From Asaia bogorensis NBRC 16594 (GTDB lineage: Bacteria; Pseudomonadota; Alphaproteobacteria; Acetobacterales; Acetobacteraceae), in the NCBI RefSeq assembly GCF_001547995.1, contig NZ_AP014690.1:2291001-2355000 (forward strand): a stretch of DNA of 64,000 bases, read 5' to 3'. The notes beneath the pieces were generated by a model that had not been told where the DNA came from, searched no databases, and saw only the letters and a program-made list of their open reading frames with translations. This document shows, piece by piece, positions 28,416 to 37,655 of this stretch. The translations under genes and the position numbers were made by a program. Within the stretch, counting starts at the first letter, position 1, and each line of letters opens with the position of its first letter.

Positions 28416-31400
28416 ATGCGTCTCTCCTCCCTTCTCGCCAGTACCGCTATTGCCAGCCTGACCCTGCTTGGCCTTGCCTCGCCTCCTGCCCAGGCTGCGC
28501 CCGGCTATCTGCGTGATCCCGCCCTGTCAGGCACGACCCTTGTTTTTGATGACGAGCAATCGGTGTGGAGCGCCCCCTTGCAGGGCGGCAACGCAACGCG
28601 CCTGACCGCACCAATCGGCCCGGATCCGCATCCCATTCTCTCACCGGATGGCAAGCAGGTCGCCTTTCTGGCCAATTATGACGGCCCGCAGGAAATCTAT
28701 GTCATGCCGATCGAAGGGGGGACGGCCAGGCGCGTTACCTTCGAGAACCAGAATGTCATGCCCATTGGCTGGGACAGAAAGGCAGGCATTATCTACAGTT
28801 CTGCTCCCGCGACGGGCCCGGGACTGAGCCGCGTAGTAAGCGCGATCCTTCCCGTAAGCGGCACGAAGCGCACCTACCCTCTGGCCGATGCCAATGACGC
28901 TGCCCTGAGCGCTGACGGACAATGGCTCTATTTCGTCCGTTTCGGCACAGCTGTCTCCCATGATCACCTCAGGCTGTATCGCGGCGGGGCCGTGGCGCAA
29001 CTCTGGCGCTATCGCCTCAAGGGCGGTGGTGAAGCTGAACGTCTGGGGCCGCAAAACGTCAATCTGCGCCGCCCGATGCTCTGGAAAGACCGGCTGATCG
29101 TCATCAGCGACCAGAGCGGCCGCGACAATCTCTGGAGCTATGCGCTGGATGGCACGGATGGCCATCCGCTCACGCAACATGATGATTTCGGCGTCAGACA
29201 GGCCAGCCTGAGCGGCCACGATGTGGTTTATCAGCGCGGGGCCGACCTCTATCACTTCGACCTCGATACCGGCGCCGAGACGCTCATTCCCGTTGATGTT
29301 GTCAGTGACAATGCGGCGCGGCGCCCTCAGTGGCTTGATAATCCTTTCCCCTATCTGACCGATATCGATCTCGCGCCCAACGGCAAGCAGGTCGCCCTGA
29401 CCCTGCGTGGTCACGTGGCGCTCGCCAGCGCGGGGCCGCAAAGACGCATCACGCTGGCAACCGCAGCGAGCACACGGTTGCGTCATGCCAGCCTCTCCCC
29501 TGACGGCAAGACGCTTTATGCATTCAGCGACAAGGGCGGGGAATCCGAGCTCTGGGCTTTTCCGGCCACGGGAGGCGCCGAAGGCACGGCCCTGACCCAT
29601 GCCAGCAAGAGCGAGCCTACCGGGCTCTGGGTGTCGCCCGATGGCACCCATATCGCTCATACCGATCTTGCCGGGCATCTGTATATTCTGGACGTTGCGA
29701 CACGCACCGACAAACTCATCGACGATGCTCGTCTCGACGGGCAGAGCGATTATGAGTCGGTGGTCTGGTCCCATGATGGCCGGGCGCTGGCCTTTACACG
29801 GGCGCGGGGGGATAATGTCCGGCGCCAGATCGCACTTTATCCTCTTGAAACAGGGGCCACGCTTTGGGCCACGACGCCGGACTACGATTCCTACGCGCCG
29901 CGCTTCAGCCCGGATGGTCACTTCCTGTGGTTCCTGTCCGACAGGCTTTTCAAGCTGAGCAATGGCAGCCCCTGGGGGGACCGCAACCCCGCACCCGTGT
30001 TCGGGCCTCGTACGGGAATTTTCGCGCTGGCCCTGCACAAGAGCGCGCGTTTCCCCTTTGCGCCGCATAATGAGCTCGAACCGGCAGCTCCGGCCAAGCC
30101 CCCCGAGAAGCCAGCCGCGCCCTCGAACGCCAAGACCCCGGTTTTCGACCCCGACGGTCTGGCCGCACGCCTGTATCAACTGCCCGTCCCGGCGGCGGAT
30201 TACAGCCAGATCGAGATCGCGCCTGACTATCTCTATCTGCTGGCAAAAAAGCCGGACGACCTGACAGCCAAAAACGACGGGATGACGCTGTATTCCGTCA
30301 AGGTGACCCGTGACGAGATCAAGCCCAAGGTCTTTGCAGCAGATCTCAGGGATTTCAGCCTGACACCGGATGGCAAGACACTCATGCTGGTCTCCGGCAA
30401 GGAAAAGCAGCGACCCAAGATTCAGCTTGTCCCGGCAGGCGCGACGCTGGGTGATGCTGGAGGGCCGGAGTCACAGGTCAGTCTCGACGGCCTGCGACTG
30501 CGCATCGACCCCGGTGCGGAATGGCAGGACATGTTCACCGATGCGTGGCGTCTGCATCGAGACCATTTTTATGACCCTGCACTGCATGGCGTGGACTGGA
30601 ACAGTGTTCGCGAACGCTACCGGCCGCTTCTGGCCCGCATAGGTGACCGCTCGGATCTGGATGATCTGCTCGGCCAGATGATGGGTGAACTCAATGCCCT
30701 TCACTCGCAGCTTCGCCCTGCCGAAACCACAACCCGCGACAATGAAACCCTGATTGCCGGCCTTGGTGCCCATCTGACACGCCAGCCGGGCGGCTTTCTG
30801 ATTGATCGCATTCACACAGGCAACCCGGATCTCCCGCAGGATCGTGCACCGCTGGCAGCACCTGATGTCGATGCGCAGCCGGGTGATCTGATTGTCTCCC
30901 TCAACGGGCAAAGCCTGGCCGATTTGCCAGACCTCTCTTCGCTGCTTGCCAATCAGGCAGGCAAGCAGGTGCTGCTGACCCTCAAACGCAAGGACAGGCA
31001 GTTCCAGACCATCGTCACGCCTGTGTCCGCCAAGCAGGAGGCGAGTCTGCGTCTGCGTGCCTGGGAAAGCGAGCGCGCCGCGCGTGTCGAAAAGGACAGC
31101 CACGGACGGATAGGCTACCTGCACCTGCGCGCTATGGGCCCGGATGATATTGCAGCGTTCACGCGCGACTTCTATGCCCAGACCGATAAGGACGGGCTGA
31201 TTATCGATGTTCGTCGCAATCTGGGTGGCAATATCGATTCCTGGGTGCTTTCGCAGCTGTTACGCAAGGTCTGGATGTTCTGGTCCGACCACGGCAAGGC
31301 TTCGCAAGGCAATATGCAACAGGCCTTCAGGGGGCATATCGTTGTTCTGTGCGATGAATTCACCTACTCGGATGGCGAGACCTTCTCGCAAGGCGTGAAG

Positions 31401-31721
31401 GCGCTCGGCATCGGGCCGTTAATTGGCATGCGTACAGCTGGAGCGGGCGTATGGCTCTCAGACTCCGACCGTCTGGCCGATAACGGCCTGCCCCGGACTG
31501 CACAGCATCCCTATTTCGACATGAAGGGCCATTGGCTTGTCGAAAACCACGGTGTGGAGCCCGACATTGCTGTCGAAAACATGCCGGTCGCGACGTTTAA
31601 TGGTCAGGACCAGCAACTCGACAAGGCGTTGGAAACGCTGAATGGGCTGCTGCAAAAGCAGCCCATCACCCCGATGGCAGCTGAAGGCTTTTCGGGCGCC
31701 GCGGAGGCTTTGCCTCACTGA
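28416..31721 (+). CDS. Tricorn-like S41 family protease with beta-propeller, exported
   Basis: 1101 residues from ATG 28416, which has AGAAGG 6 nt upstream. A signal peptide (about 1-28, ending AQA) leads into TolB/WD40-like propeller repeats with recurring SPDGK motifs (about 30-560). A Pro-rich linker and Tricorn core C1 region follow, then a PDZ-like domain (about 740-860) and an S41 peptidase domain (about 860-1080). The catalytic Ser is probably S985 in YSDGE, with the GIGPLIGMRTAGAG oxyanion region after it. Tricorn proteins degrade peptides; this exported form probably works on peptides or misfolded proteins in the periplasm. The substrate is not known. Confidence 0.9.
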   Translation: MRLSSLLASTAIASLTLLGLASPPAQAAPGYLRDPALSGTTLVFDDEQSVWSAPLQGGNATRLTAPIGPDPHPILSPDGKQVAFLANYDGPQEIYVMPIEGGTARRVTFENQNVMPIGWDRKAGIIYSSAPATGPGLSRVVSAILPVSGTKRTYPLADANDAALSADGQWLYFVRFGTAVSHDHLRLYRGGAVAQLWRYRLKGGGEAERLGPQNVNLRRPMLWKDRLIVISDQSGRDNLWSYALDGTDGHPLTQHDDFGVRQASLSGHDVVYQRGADLYHFDLDTGAETLIPVDVVSDNAARRPQWLDNPFPYLTDIDLAPNGKQVALTLRGHVALASAGPQRRITLATAASTRLRHASLSPDGKTLYAFSDKGGESELWAFPATGGAEGTALTHASKSEPTGLWVSPDGTHIAHTDLAGHLYILDVATRTDKLIDDARLDGQSDYESVVWSHDGRALAFTRARGDNVRRQIALYPLETGATLWATTPDYDSYAPRFSPDGHFLWFLSDRLFKLSNGSPWGDRNPAPVFGPRTGIFALALHKSARFPFAPHNELEPAAPAKPPEKPAAPSNAKTPVFDPDGLAARLYQLPVPAADYSQIEIAPDYLYLLAKKPDDLTAKNDGMTLYSVKVTRDEIKPKVFAADLRDFSLTPDGKTLMLVSGKEKQRPKIQLVPAGATLGDAGGPESQVSLDGLRLRIDPGAEWQDMFTDAWRLHRDHFYDPALHGVDWNSVRERYRPLLARIGDRSDLDDLLGQMMGELNALHSQLRPAETTTRDNETLIAGLGAHLTRQPGGFLIDRIHTGNPDLPQDRAPLAAPDVDAQPGDLIVSLNGQSLADLPDLSSLLANQAGKQVLLTLKRKDRQFQTIVTPVSAKQEASLRLRAWESERAARVEKDSHGRIGYLHLRAMGPDDIAAFTRDFYAQTDKDGLIIDVRRNLGGNIDSWVLSQLLRKVWMFWSDHGKASQGNMQQAFRGHIVVLCDEFTYSDGETFSQGVKALGIGPLIGMRTAGAGVWLSDSDRLADNGLPRTAQHPYFDMKGHWLVENHGVEPDIAVENMPVATFNGQDQQLDKALETLNGLLQKQPITPMAAEGFSGAAEALPH

Positions 31722-32070
31722 CATGATCCTTGTCTCCCTCTTTCGGTCGGAGGACAGGATACTGGCCTGTTGACGCTGGTCATGCAGACAGCCTGACCCC
31801 GGGGGCTGGCGGTATGTCTCCGCACAGCGATATCGCCCCCGGTGCACGAGGAGACCGAACAAGCCGGATCGAAGGAAGGGGCGCATTTGACCGACACCCA
31901 GTCTGTGCCCCTGGCACGTATGCTCCGATTCGAGAGGTTTGCTGGCGCAACAATCTGGCCACTCAGCCGAACGGACCCGTCACCATTGGTCTGTGCCCGG
32001 GATAGGACGACATTCCTGCCCGAGCTTCGGTCATCCGATGCGCAGGGCGCGAAGCCCGACAGCGTTGCCT
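31722..32070. other. Intergenic region with no recognised gene
   Basis: About 350 bp between two converging transcription units (Tricorn-like gene and the acc operon). Several overlapping short frames are open on both strands, but none has a recognisable domain or start context. No strong terminator hairpin was identified. Confidence 0.5.
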
Positions 32071-32640
32071 TTAACGGCTGGGCGAGAAAGCCACTGGCGT
32101 CAGGATACTGCTTTGCATGGTACCCAGTAGGGGCAGGATATTTTTGGGCGGCCACACACCACTTTCCACCGCCAGCTTCCGCTTGGCAGCACGGTCAGCG
32201 AGATCGGCATAGGGCCAGATGTGAAGGAGGCGTGATGCGCCCTGGGAGGCGGTCATAACGGCGTAGGCGGGGGAGATCTCGGCCCGCGCGGGGGTCGAGG
32301 CCTCCATCAGACCGACGACCTGTGCCTCGCACCCGTCCAGAATATCATAGAGACGCCATTCATAGGCACCGCCATGGAGGCCGGGCTGCGGGGACGTTCC
32401 AGCGTGGAGCGTCCATTCCTGCTGCACAATGCCCTGCACGCCGTGATCAGAACCGGGCCACACGATGTCGTCCGGCAGCTTCTCGATCATGACGACAACC
32501 TGATTCAGGATGCCCAGTTCAGTTGTCCAGCATCCTAGGAAGCCGGCACGCCCCACAAGTGGCGCCTCAAGCGCGGCAACAACCTGAGGAACGCTGCCCG
32601 AGCGGCAGGTGAGAACAAAGGTTTCAACACATACCGACAT
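32071..32640 (-). CDS. NIPSNAP-family protein
   Basis: A 189-residue soluble protein made of two dimeric alpha/beta-barrel (NIPSNAP-like) halves: VCVETFVLTCRSGSVPQVVAALEA with FLGCWTTELGILNQVVVMIEKL, then AYEWRLYDILDGC with SRLLHIWPYADLADRAAKR. The family's biochemical role is undefined. ATG at 32640 has AAGGAAAGG upstream. It lies 21 nt after accC, so it is probably co-transcribed with the acetyl-CoA carboxylase genes; why is unclear. Confidence 0.72.
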   Translation of the reverse strand: MSVCVETFVLTCRSGSVPQVVAALEAPLVGRAGFLGCWTTELGILNQVVVMIEKLPDDIVWPGSDHGVQGIVQQEWTLHAGTSPQPGLHGGAYEWRLYDILDGCEAQVVGLMEASTPARAEISPAYAVMTASQGASRLLHIWPYADLADRAAKRKLAVESGVWPPKNILPLLGTMQSSILTPVAFSPSR

Positions 32641-32661
32641 CGGGGCCTTTCCTTGCGCTTC

Positions 32662-34008
32662 TTACTTCTTGAGTGAGTCGACGAATTTTTCCAGCCAGTG
32701 AATCGTGTAGTCACCCTTCTGGAACTGGGGATCCGCCAGAATCTTGCGATGCAGCGGAATGACAGTTTTCACGCCATCGACCACACATTCATCCAGCGCA
32801 CGCATCATGCGGGCAATGGCTTCCGCACGGGTCGGCGCATGGACAATCAGCTTGGCGATCATGCTGTCGTAGTAAGGGGGCACGCGGTAACCCGCATAGA
32901 TGGCGCTATCGATGCGCACACCCAGCCCGCCTGGTGCATGGAACACTTTGATCGTGCCCGGGTTAGGCATGAACGTCTCGGGATCTTCAGCGTTGATGCG
33001 GCACTCGATGGCATGACCGCTGAACGTGATGTCCGACTGCTCATATCCAAGGGCTTCACCAGCCGCGACACGGATCTGCTCACGCACCAGATCGACATCG
33101 CACACCATCTCGGTCACCGGATGCTCGACCTGAAGGCGCGTGTTCATCTCGATGAAGCAGAACTGGCCGTCCTGATACAGGAATTCGAGCGTACCTGCAT
33201 TGCGATAGCCCATCTTCTTCAACGCTGACGTTGCGGTGGCGCCAATCGCGTCACGCTCTTCGGCGGTCAGAACGGGTGAGCCAGCCTCTTCCAGGAGCTT
33301 CTGGTGGCGACGCTGCAGCGAGCAGTCACGCTCGCCGAAATGCACGACATTGCCATGCGTGTCGGCCATGATCTGCAGCTCGATATGACGCGGCTTGTCG
33401 AGATATTTCTCGAGATAGACCTCGTCATTACCAAATGCTGCCCGTGCCTCGGTACGAGCGACCGACCAGGCTTCCTCGATCTCATCCTCGGTCTGAGCGA
33501 CCTTCATGCCGCGACCACCGCCACCGGCGGCGGCCTTGATCAGCACAGGATAACCAACCTTGGCGGCAACTTCGCGCGCTGCTGCCAGATCGCGCAAGGC
33601 ACCATCAGAGCCCGGCACAAGCGGCACACCAAGCTCACGCATGGTGGTCTTGGCCATGATCTTGTCACCCATCGTACGGATATGATGGGCGGTCGGGCCA
33701 ATGAACACGAAGCCGTGCTCCTCGACCGTCTCGGCAAAATCTGCATTCTCGGACAGGAAGCCATAACCCGGATGAATGGCTTCTGCCCCGGTGATGGTCG
33801 CTGCGGAGAGGATGGCCGCCACGTTCAGATAGGATTCGCGCGACGAAGGCGGGCCGATGCAGACCGCCTCATCCGCCAGTCGGACATGCATAGCATCGGC
33901 ATCGGCCGTGGAATGCACGGCAACCGTTGCAATGCCCAGTTCACGGCAGGCGCGCAGGATGCGAAGCGCGATTTCGCCGCGATTGGCGATCAGGATCTTG
34001 GAAAACAT
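32662..34008 (-). CDS. accC: Acetyl-CoA carboxylase biotin carboxylase subunit
   Basis: A 448-residue biotin carboxylase that carboxylates the biotin on AccB with bicarbonate and ATP in the first step of fatty-acid synthesis. Motifs in order: [20 protein letters not shown]-like N-terminus, [16 protein letters not shown]-grasp loop [37 protein letters not shown] and [16 protein letters not shown] with the catalytic residues. The ATG at 34008 follows accB by 26 nt. Standard length and context. Confidence 0.98.
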   Translation of the reverse strand: MFSKILIANRGEIALRILRACRELGIATVAVHSTADADAMHVRLADEAVCIGPPSSRESYLNVAAILSAATITGAEAIHPGYGFLSENADFAETVEEHGFVFIGPTAHHIRTMGDKIMAKTTMRELGVPLVPGSDGALRDLAAAREVAAKVGYPVLIKAAAGGGGRGMKVAQTEDEIEEAWSVARTEARAAFGNDEVYLEKYLDKPRHIELQIMADTHGNVVHFGERDCSLQRRHQKLLEEAGSPVLTAEERDAIGATATSALKKMGYRNAGTLEFLYQDGQFCFIEMNTRLQVEHPVTEMVCDVDLVREQIRVAAGEALGYEQSDITFSGHAIECRINAEDPETFMPNPGTIKVFHAPGGLGVRIDSAIYAGYRVPPYYDSMIAKLIVHAPTRAEAIARMMRALDECVVDGVKTVIPLHRKILADPQFQKGDYTIHWLEKFVDSLKK

Positions 34009-34034
34009 CAGGCCCCAGACTCAGTCAGTAATGC

Positions 34035-34490
34035 TTATTCTATGATGGCGAGCGCTTCGCCGAATTCAACCGGGTCACCGCTGGAAACCAGGATACGCTT
34101 CAATGTGCCGCCACGCGGCGCCTTGATCTGATTGAAGGTCTTCATGGCCTCGATCAGCATCAGGGTCTGACCGGCTGCAACGGCCTGACCTTCCTGCACG
34201 AAAGGCGGTGCCGACGGGTCGGGCGCCAGATAGGCAATGCCGACCATCGGGCTGTTGACAGCGCCAGGGTGGCTTGCTGCATCGACCGGCGCAGCAGCCG
34301 GAGCAGGCGCTGCAACCGGCGCTGCAGCGACAGGGGCAGCGCCCACGGCGTGCACAACCTGACCACCGGCATTGCGTGCCACACGAATGCGGCTGTCCTT
34401 TTCCGCGACCTCGATTTCGGTCAGTCCGGTTTCGGTCAGAATATCAGCCAATGCCCGGATGGCATCCGCGTCCACGAGCATACGGCTCAT
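34035..34490 (-). CDS. accB: Biotin carboxyl carrier protein of acetyl-CoA carboxylase
   Basis: A 151-residue BCCP. The N-terminal part (1-55) is helical, an Ala/Pro-rich linker (about 55-75) follows, and the C-terminal biotinyl domain has the biotinylation site LIEAMKTFNQI, where Lys carries biotin. The thumb region SAPPFVQEGQAV is also present. Its ATG overlaps the end of aroQ by 4 nt, and accC follows 26 nt later, giving the classical aroQ-accB-accC order. Confidence 0.97.
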   Translation of the reverse strand: MSRMLVDADAIRALADILTETGLTEIEVAEKDSRIRVARNAGGQVVHAVGAAPVAAAPVAAPAPAAAPVDAASHPGAVNSPMVGIAYLAPDPSAPPFVQEGQAVAAGQTLMLIEAMKTFNQIKAPRGGTLKRILVSSGDPVEFGEALAIIE

Positions 34491-34942
34491 CGTTCGTCCT
34501 CGTCTTCAATCATGTCATAGAGTGCACGCAATGCCATGGCATAGCCACGCACACCAAACCCGCAGATTACGCCAATTGCGGCCTGGGAGGTATAGGTATG
34601 ATGGCGAAAGGTATCGCGGCGATGGATATTGGAGATATGAACCTCCACCGTCGGCAGACCGGTGGCCAGCAACGCATCGAGCAAAGCGATGGAGGTGTGG
34701 CCATAGGCCGCCGGATTGATCACGATGCCACGCGCCCTCCCCCGGCATTCCTGGATCCAGGAAACCAGTTCGCCCTCGATATTCGTCTGACGAAAATCGA
34801 TGGCAACATCGAGCTGCTCGGCAGCCTGGATGCAGACCTGTTCGAGGTCATCCAGGGTCGCATGGCCATATATTTCTGGCTGCCGCATTCCGAGCATGTT
34901 GAGGTTGGGGCCGTTAAGCACGGCAATCATCGGGCGAATCAT
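34487..34942 (-). CDS. aroQ: 3-dehydroquinate dehydratase, type II
   Basis: A 151-residue type II enzyme of the shikimate pathway. GPNLNMLGMRQPEIYG at the N-terminus supplies the flexible active-site loop, NIEGELVSWIQ is a conserved helix, INPAAYGHTSIAL holds the substrate, and EVHISNIHRRDTFRHHTYTS carries the catalytic His. ATG at 34942 (or 34930) is chosen; the open frame extends further upstream, but that part is unlike the family. It overlaps accB by 4 nt. Confidence 0.96.
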   Translation of the reverse strand: MIRPMIAVLNGPNLNMLGMRQPEIYGHATLDDLEQVCIQAAEQLDVAIDFRQTNIEGELVSWIQECRGRARGIVINPAAYGHTSIALLDALLATGLPTVEVHISNIHRRDTFRHHTYTSQAAIGVICGFGVRGYAMALRALYDMIEDEDER

Positions 34943-35223
34943 GAGAGGAGCCCGTAGCACTTTCACAACTTGCGTAAAAGCCTCCCTGCGCCGCACCGCA
35001 GGATTACGCCTCATTCCTGCCCTGTTTATAGGCTCACTTGCCACACAGGAGACAGACAGGTGCCTGTTTCACGGTGATGATGCGGTGCAAAAAACCTCGC
35101 CCCGCCTCAGGATTTCGTGATCAGGCCGGTCTGTGATACACACGTCGTTCGCCGCCCTGGCTTGTCGGGGCAATCGTTCGTTCGGAGTAACTGGGCAAAA
35201 GGCTGCACGCTGTCGTGACATCT

Positions 35224-35928
35224 ATGAAAAGCAGAAAACGCGCATACAGTTCCACGGAACGCTGCAAGAAGCGTCTCCGCGCTCGAATCGGTGGCATCGC
35301 TCTGCTTTGCACAGTGCTCGCGCCAAAGCACGGCGCACATGCCGCGACGACCTCCCAGCCGGACCATCTGGTCGAAGCCCCCGCCGATCATGCGCCCTGG
35401 GCTTCTTCAGTGCGGCTTGCCCTCGCCAAGCGGGCCCATCGCATTGCTCTTGCGAGCCATAATGTCCTCGCCTGGTCGGAACATGGCGTCGCCAGCTGGT
35501 ACGGTCGTCGCCTTGCCGGCCATCGCACAAGCAGCGGTGAGCGCCTAGACAGCCATGCCCTAACCGCAGCTCATCCGACCCTGCCCATGGGATCCAAGGT
35601 TCTCGTCCAGAACGAGGACACGGGACGCTCTGTTATCGTCACGGTGAATGATCGCGGACCGTTCAACAGCCGCATCATCGATCTCTCCCATGCAGCCGCC
35701 GCAGAGATCGGCATGTTGGGTAGCGGTACAGCCCATGTGAAGATTGCTCCAATCCCGGCCGGCGCGCCGATCAAGGAAGACGAGCCGATCGAAGTGGCCG
35801 AGGCCGAGGCCGACGACACGAATGCCCAGGCGATGGACGCTGTGACCCCGGTCATGACACCGCATGAGGCTAAAACGGCCACAGCCTCGCACGCGCCGGT
35901 TCATCACGCCCGCCATCACCATAAGTAA
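35224..35928 (+). CDS. rlpA: RlpA-like septal ring lytic transglycosylase
   Basis: 234 residues from ATG 35224 (a GTG at 35215 is also in frame). A basic N-terminus leads to a signal peptide (about residues 20-40, ending AHA). The double-psi beta-barrel follows (about 85-180) with the RlpA hallmarks GVASWYGRRLAGHRTSSGE, LTAAHPTLPMGSKVLVQN and VTVNDRGPF. The C-terminus is an acidic then His-rich tail with no SPOR domain. Known RlpA proteins cleave denuded glycan strands at the septum. No lipobox is seen, so it is probably soluble in the periplasm. Followed by a strong terminator. Confidence 0.9.
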   Translation: MKSRKRAYSSTERCKKRLRARIGGIALLCTVLAPKHGAHAATTSQPDHLVEAPADHAPWASSVRLALAKRAHRIALASHNVLAWSEHGVASWYGRRLAGHRTSSGERLDSHALTAAHPTLPMGSKVLVQNEDTGRSVIVTVNDRGPFNSRIIDLSHAAAAEIGMLGSGTAHVKIAPIPAGAPIKEDEPIEVAEAEADDTNAQAMDAVTPVMTPHEAKTATASHAPVHHARHHHK

Positions 35929-35998
35929 GAGGCCGCGGGGCCACTGATCTGCCTGATGCGCCTCTGAGCAGAAAGTCATTGGCTTACGATTTCAATAG

Positions 35999-36029
35999 AA
36001 AAAGGCACCGGTATGATCCGGTGCCTTTT
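35999..36029. terminator. Bidirectional intrinsic terminator after rlpA
   Basis: GGCACCGG (36004-36011), loop TATGAT, CCGGTGCC (36018-36025), then TTTT; an A-run precedes the left arm, so it can end transcription from rlpA (+) and from the brkB-like gene (-) that converge here. Confidence 0.85.
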
Positions 36030-36064
36030 CTGTTTTCAGGCCCTCGCGCGCCTACGCCCGCTCT

Positions 36065-37258
36065 CTAATCCCCGCTGTGTACCGCCGCAGGCTCAGATTC
36101 CTCCTGCACACGGGTCATACCGGGCATCTTGGGGTTAAAGCCTCGCATCCGGTCCTCGAGCCCGGCATTCAGCTCCGCACCGAAAAGCACGACATAGGTG
36201 CCAACGAAGAACCACATCATGATGGCAGCGACGGCGCCCAGGGGACCGTAGGTTGAGCCGTAGCTCGCGAAGTGGCTCACATAATAGGAGAAGGCGAGCG
36301 AGGTCAGAACCCAGAGGAGCGTTGCGACCAGCGAGCCTGGCACGATCCAGCGCCAGTCCGGTTTGTCGCGGCAGGGGCCATAGCGGAACAGCAACGTCAC
36401 CGCCATGAACACAAAAAGCAGCATGAGAGCCGGCGCACCGAAATGGACGATGTAGCGCGTGCTGTAGCTCATGAGGTAATCCGTGAGATACAGGATTTCC
36501 GGCGGCAGGTTGCGCAGACCGAACCTGTTGAGCAGGTCCGGCAGGTAATCGATCAGCGCCGGAAACGCCACCATCAGGGCCAGCGTAAGGCAGGCGCCCA
36601 CGACCGCGCCGAACGTCACCCCCAGAGCGAGAAACTGAAACCGGAAGAAACCGCGTGTTTCCAGAACGTCATAAGCGAGGTTGAGCGCAGACAGCACCGA
36701 TTTCGTGCTTGCAGACGCGGACCACAAAGCGATCACGGTGGAGAAAATCAGGCCGACAGTCAGTGACGCATGAGGCTGGGCGATCAGCGTATGGATCTGT
36801 GAGGCAATCAGTTCGAACGCAGTCGGCGGAAGCAGATTACGCAGCACATTGAGCTGAGGCTCGACCGTCTGCAGATCGAAAATCAGCCCATAGACTGAAA
36901 TCAAAGAGGATATGGCCGGGAAAAGCGAAAGCGTGGCGTAGAAGGCGCAGCCGGCAGCCGAGAGACTGGTCTGGCTCGACCCCAGATTGCTGAATGTCTG
37001 GCGCATGACCAGTTTCCAGCCACCCAGCGGCATGTGGATGGGGCTTCGTGCTCCCGTGCCGGGTGCTTCGCGACCCAAGGCCTCCTCCGGGATATCGACT
37101 TCCCCTACTGAGACGTCCTCCTCCCGCTTGTCCGGGGTCGCGTTGCGCGTTGCAGTCGTATCAATCTCGATCGGTCGCGCCTCCCCAAGGGCACCGCCCG
37201 ATTCTGCAGCAGCTCGCGACAACTGAGTTTTCTGGGTCGGTGACTCGTCCACAAACAC
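36065..37258 (-). CDS. YihY/BrkB-family inner membrane protein
   Basis: A 397-residue integral membrane protein of the YihY/virulence factor BrkB family (formerly mis-called RNase BN). The N-terminal 75 residues are polar and acidic. A pre-helix (GWKLVMRQTFSNL) and about six membrane helices follow, with family motifs LSAAGCAFYATLSLFPAISSLI-like, WSASASTKSVLSALNLAYDV and YGSTYGPLGAVAAIMMWFFV. The molecular role of the family is not settled. It converges with rlpA at the terminator and is divergent from the ornithine decarboxylase leader. Confidence 0.9.
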   Translation of the reverse strand: MFVDESPTQKTQLSRAAAESGGALGEARPIEIDTTATRNATPDKREEDVSVGEVDIPEEALGREAPGTGARSPIHMPLGGWKLVMRQTFSNLGSSQTSLSAAGCAFYATLSLFPAISSLISVYGLIFDLQTVEPQLNVLRNLLPPTAFELIASQIHTLIAQPHASLTVGLIFSTVIALWSASASTKSVLSALNLAYDVLETRGFFRFQFLALGVTFGAVVGACLTLALMVAFPALIDYLPDLLNRFGLRNLPPEILYLTDYLMSYSTRYIVHFGAPALMLLFVFMAVTLLFRYGPCRDKPDWRWIVPGSLVATLLWVLTSLAFSYYVSHFASYGSTYGPLGAVAAIMMWFFVGTYVVLFGAELNAGLEDRMRGFNPKMPGMTRVQEESEPAAVHSGD

Positions 37259-37463
37259 TTCCTTCTACCCAAGCAGCCCCGTTCCGCCTGATGGACACAG
37301 TATATGTCACCCGGCGCGCGGCACAGATTTACTGTCGGAATGACGCCCCGGCACGAGAAACGTTGCAGGCCCACCGACGTTGAAACGCGACAACTGCGGC
37401 CCCCATGTGAAAAATACAAGTCCGACCCATTTTTTAGTTGCAACAGGGGGGCTTTGGTCCCAT
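37259..37463. promoter_or_regulatory. Divergent promoter region before the decarboxylase leader
   Basis: A 205-bp stretch between the brkB-like gene and the leader ORF. A possible -35 TTGCAA (37438-37443) lies 17 bp before CATATG, but the -10 matches poorly, so I do not assign a definite promoter. No gene seen. Confidence 0.35.
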
Positions 37464-37652
37464 ATGCGCCGCACGCAGCAACGCACGTGCCACTGGCCCT
37501 CTGTAGGTTACGCAACGACGTCAAGCGTTCTGGCAATCGGGCTGATCCTGCTCACTTTCACGAGCACTCAGCCTCGTCCTGATCGCCGGTCCGTTCGACC
37601 GTTTCGCAACAATTCCGCCCGTGCAGTTCCGGGCGGATTTCGGGAGGAGTGA
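37464..37652 (+). CDS. Candidate leader ORF upstream of ornithine decarboxylase
   Basis: A 62-codon frame begins ATG CGC CGC at 37464 and ends TGA at 37650-37652, just 3 nt before the ATG of the decarboxylase. Its stop lies within the decarboxylase ribosome-binding region (GGGAGGAG). The peptide is Arg-rich at both ends (MRRTQQRTCHW... and RPDRRSVRPFRNN) with a hydrophobic middle (SVLAIGLILLTF). It has no family I recognise. Coupling of its translation to the downstream gene, as in polyamine- or ornithine-sensing leaders, is a hypothesis from position. Confidence 0.35.
   Translation: MRRTQQRTCHWPSVGYATTSSVLAIGLILLTFTSTQPRPDRRSVRPFRNNSARAVPGGFREE
37587..37640 (+). promoter_or_regulatory. Leader hairpins before ornithine decarboxylase (speF-like candidate)
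   Basis: A perfect 8-bp stem, TCCGCCCG (37614-37621) / CGGGCGGA (37630-37637) with an 8-nt loop, ends 6 nt before the ribosome-binding sequence GGGAGGAG. A smaller stem CGGTC/GACCG (37587-37591/37597-37601) precedes it. Alphaproteobacterial ornithine decarboxylase genes are known to carry the structured speF leader; whether this is one needs a covariance search. Confidence 0.45.
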
Positions 37653-37655
37653 CTC

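Noticed and set aside
28641-30179. 512-codon minus-strand frame
   Set aside because: Antisense shadow of the Tricorn-like gene.
31722-32070. Small ORFs in the convergent gap
   Set aside because: Four overlapping frames, none with a domain or ribosome site.
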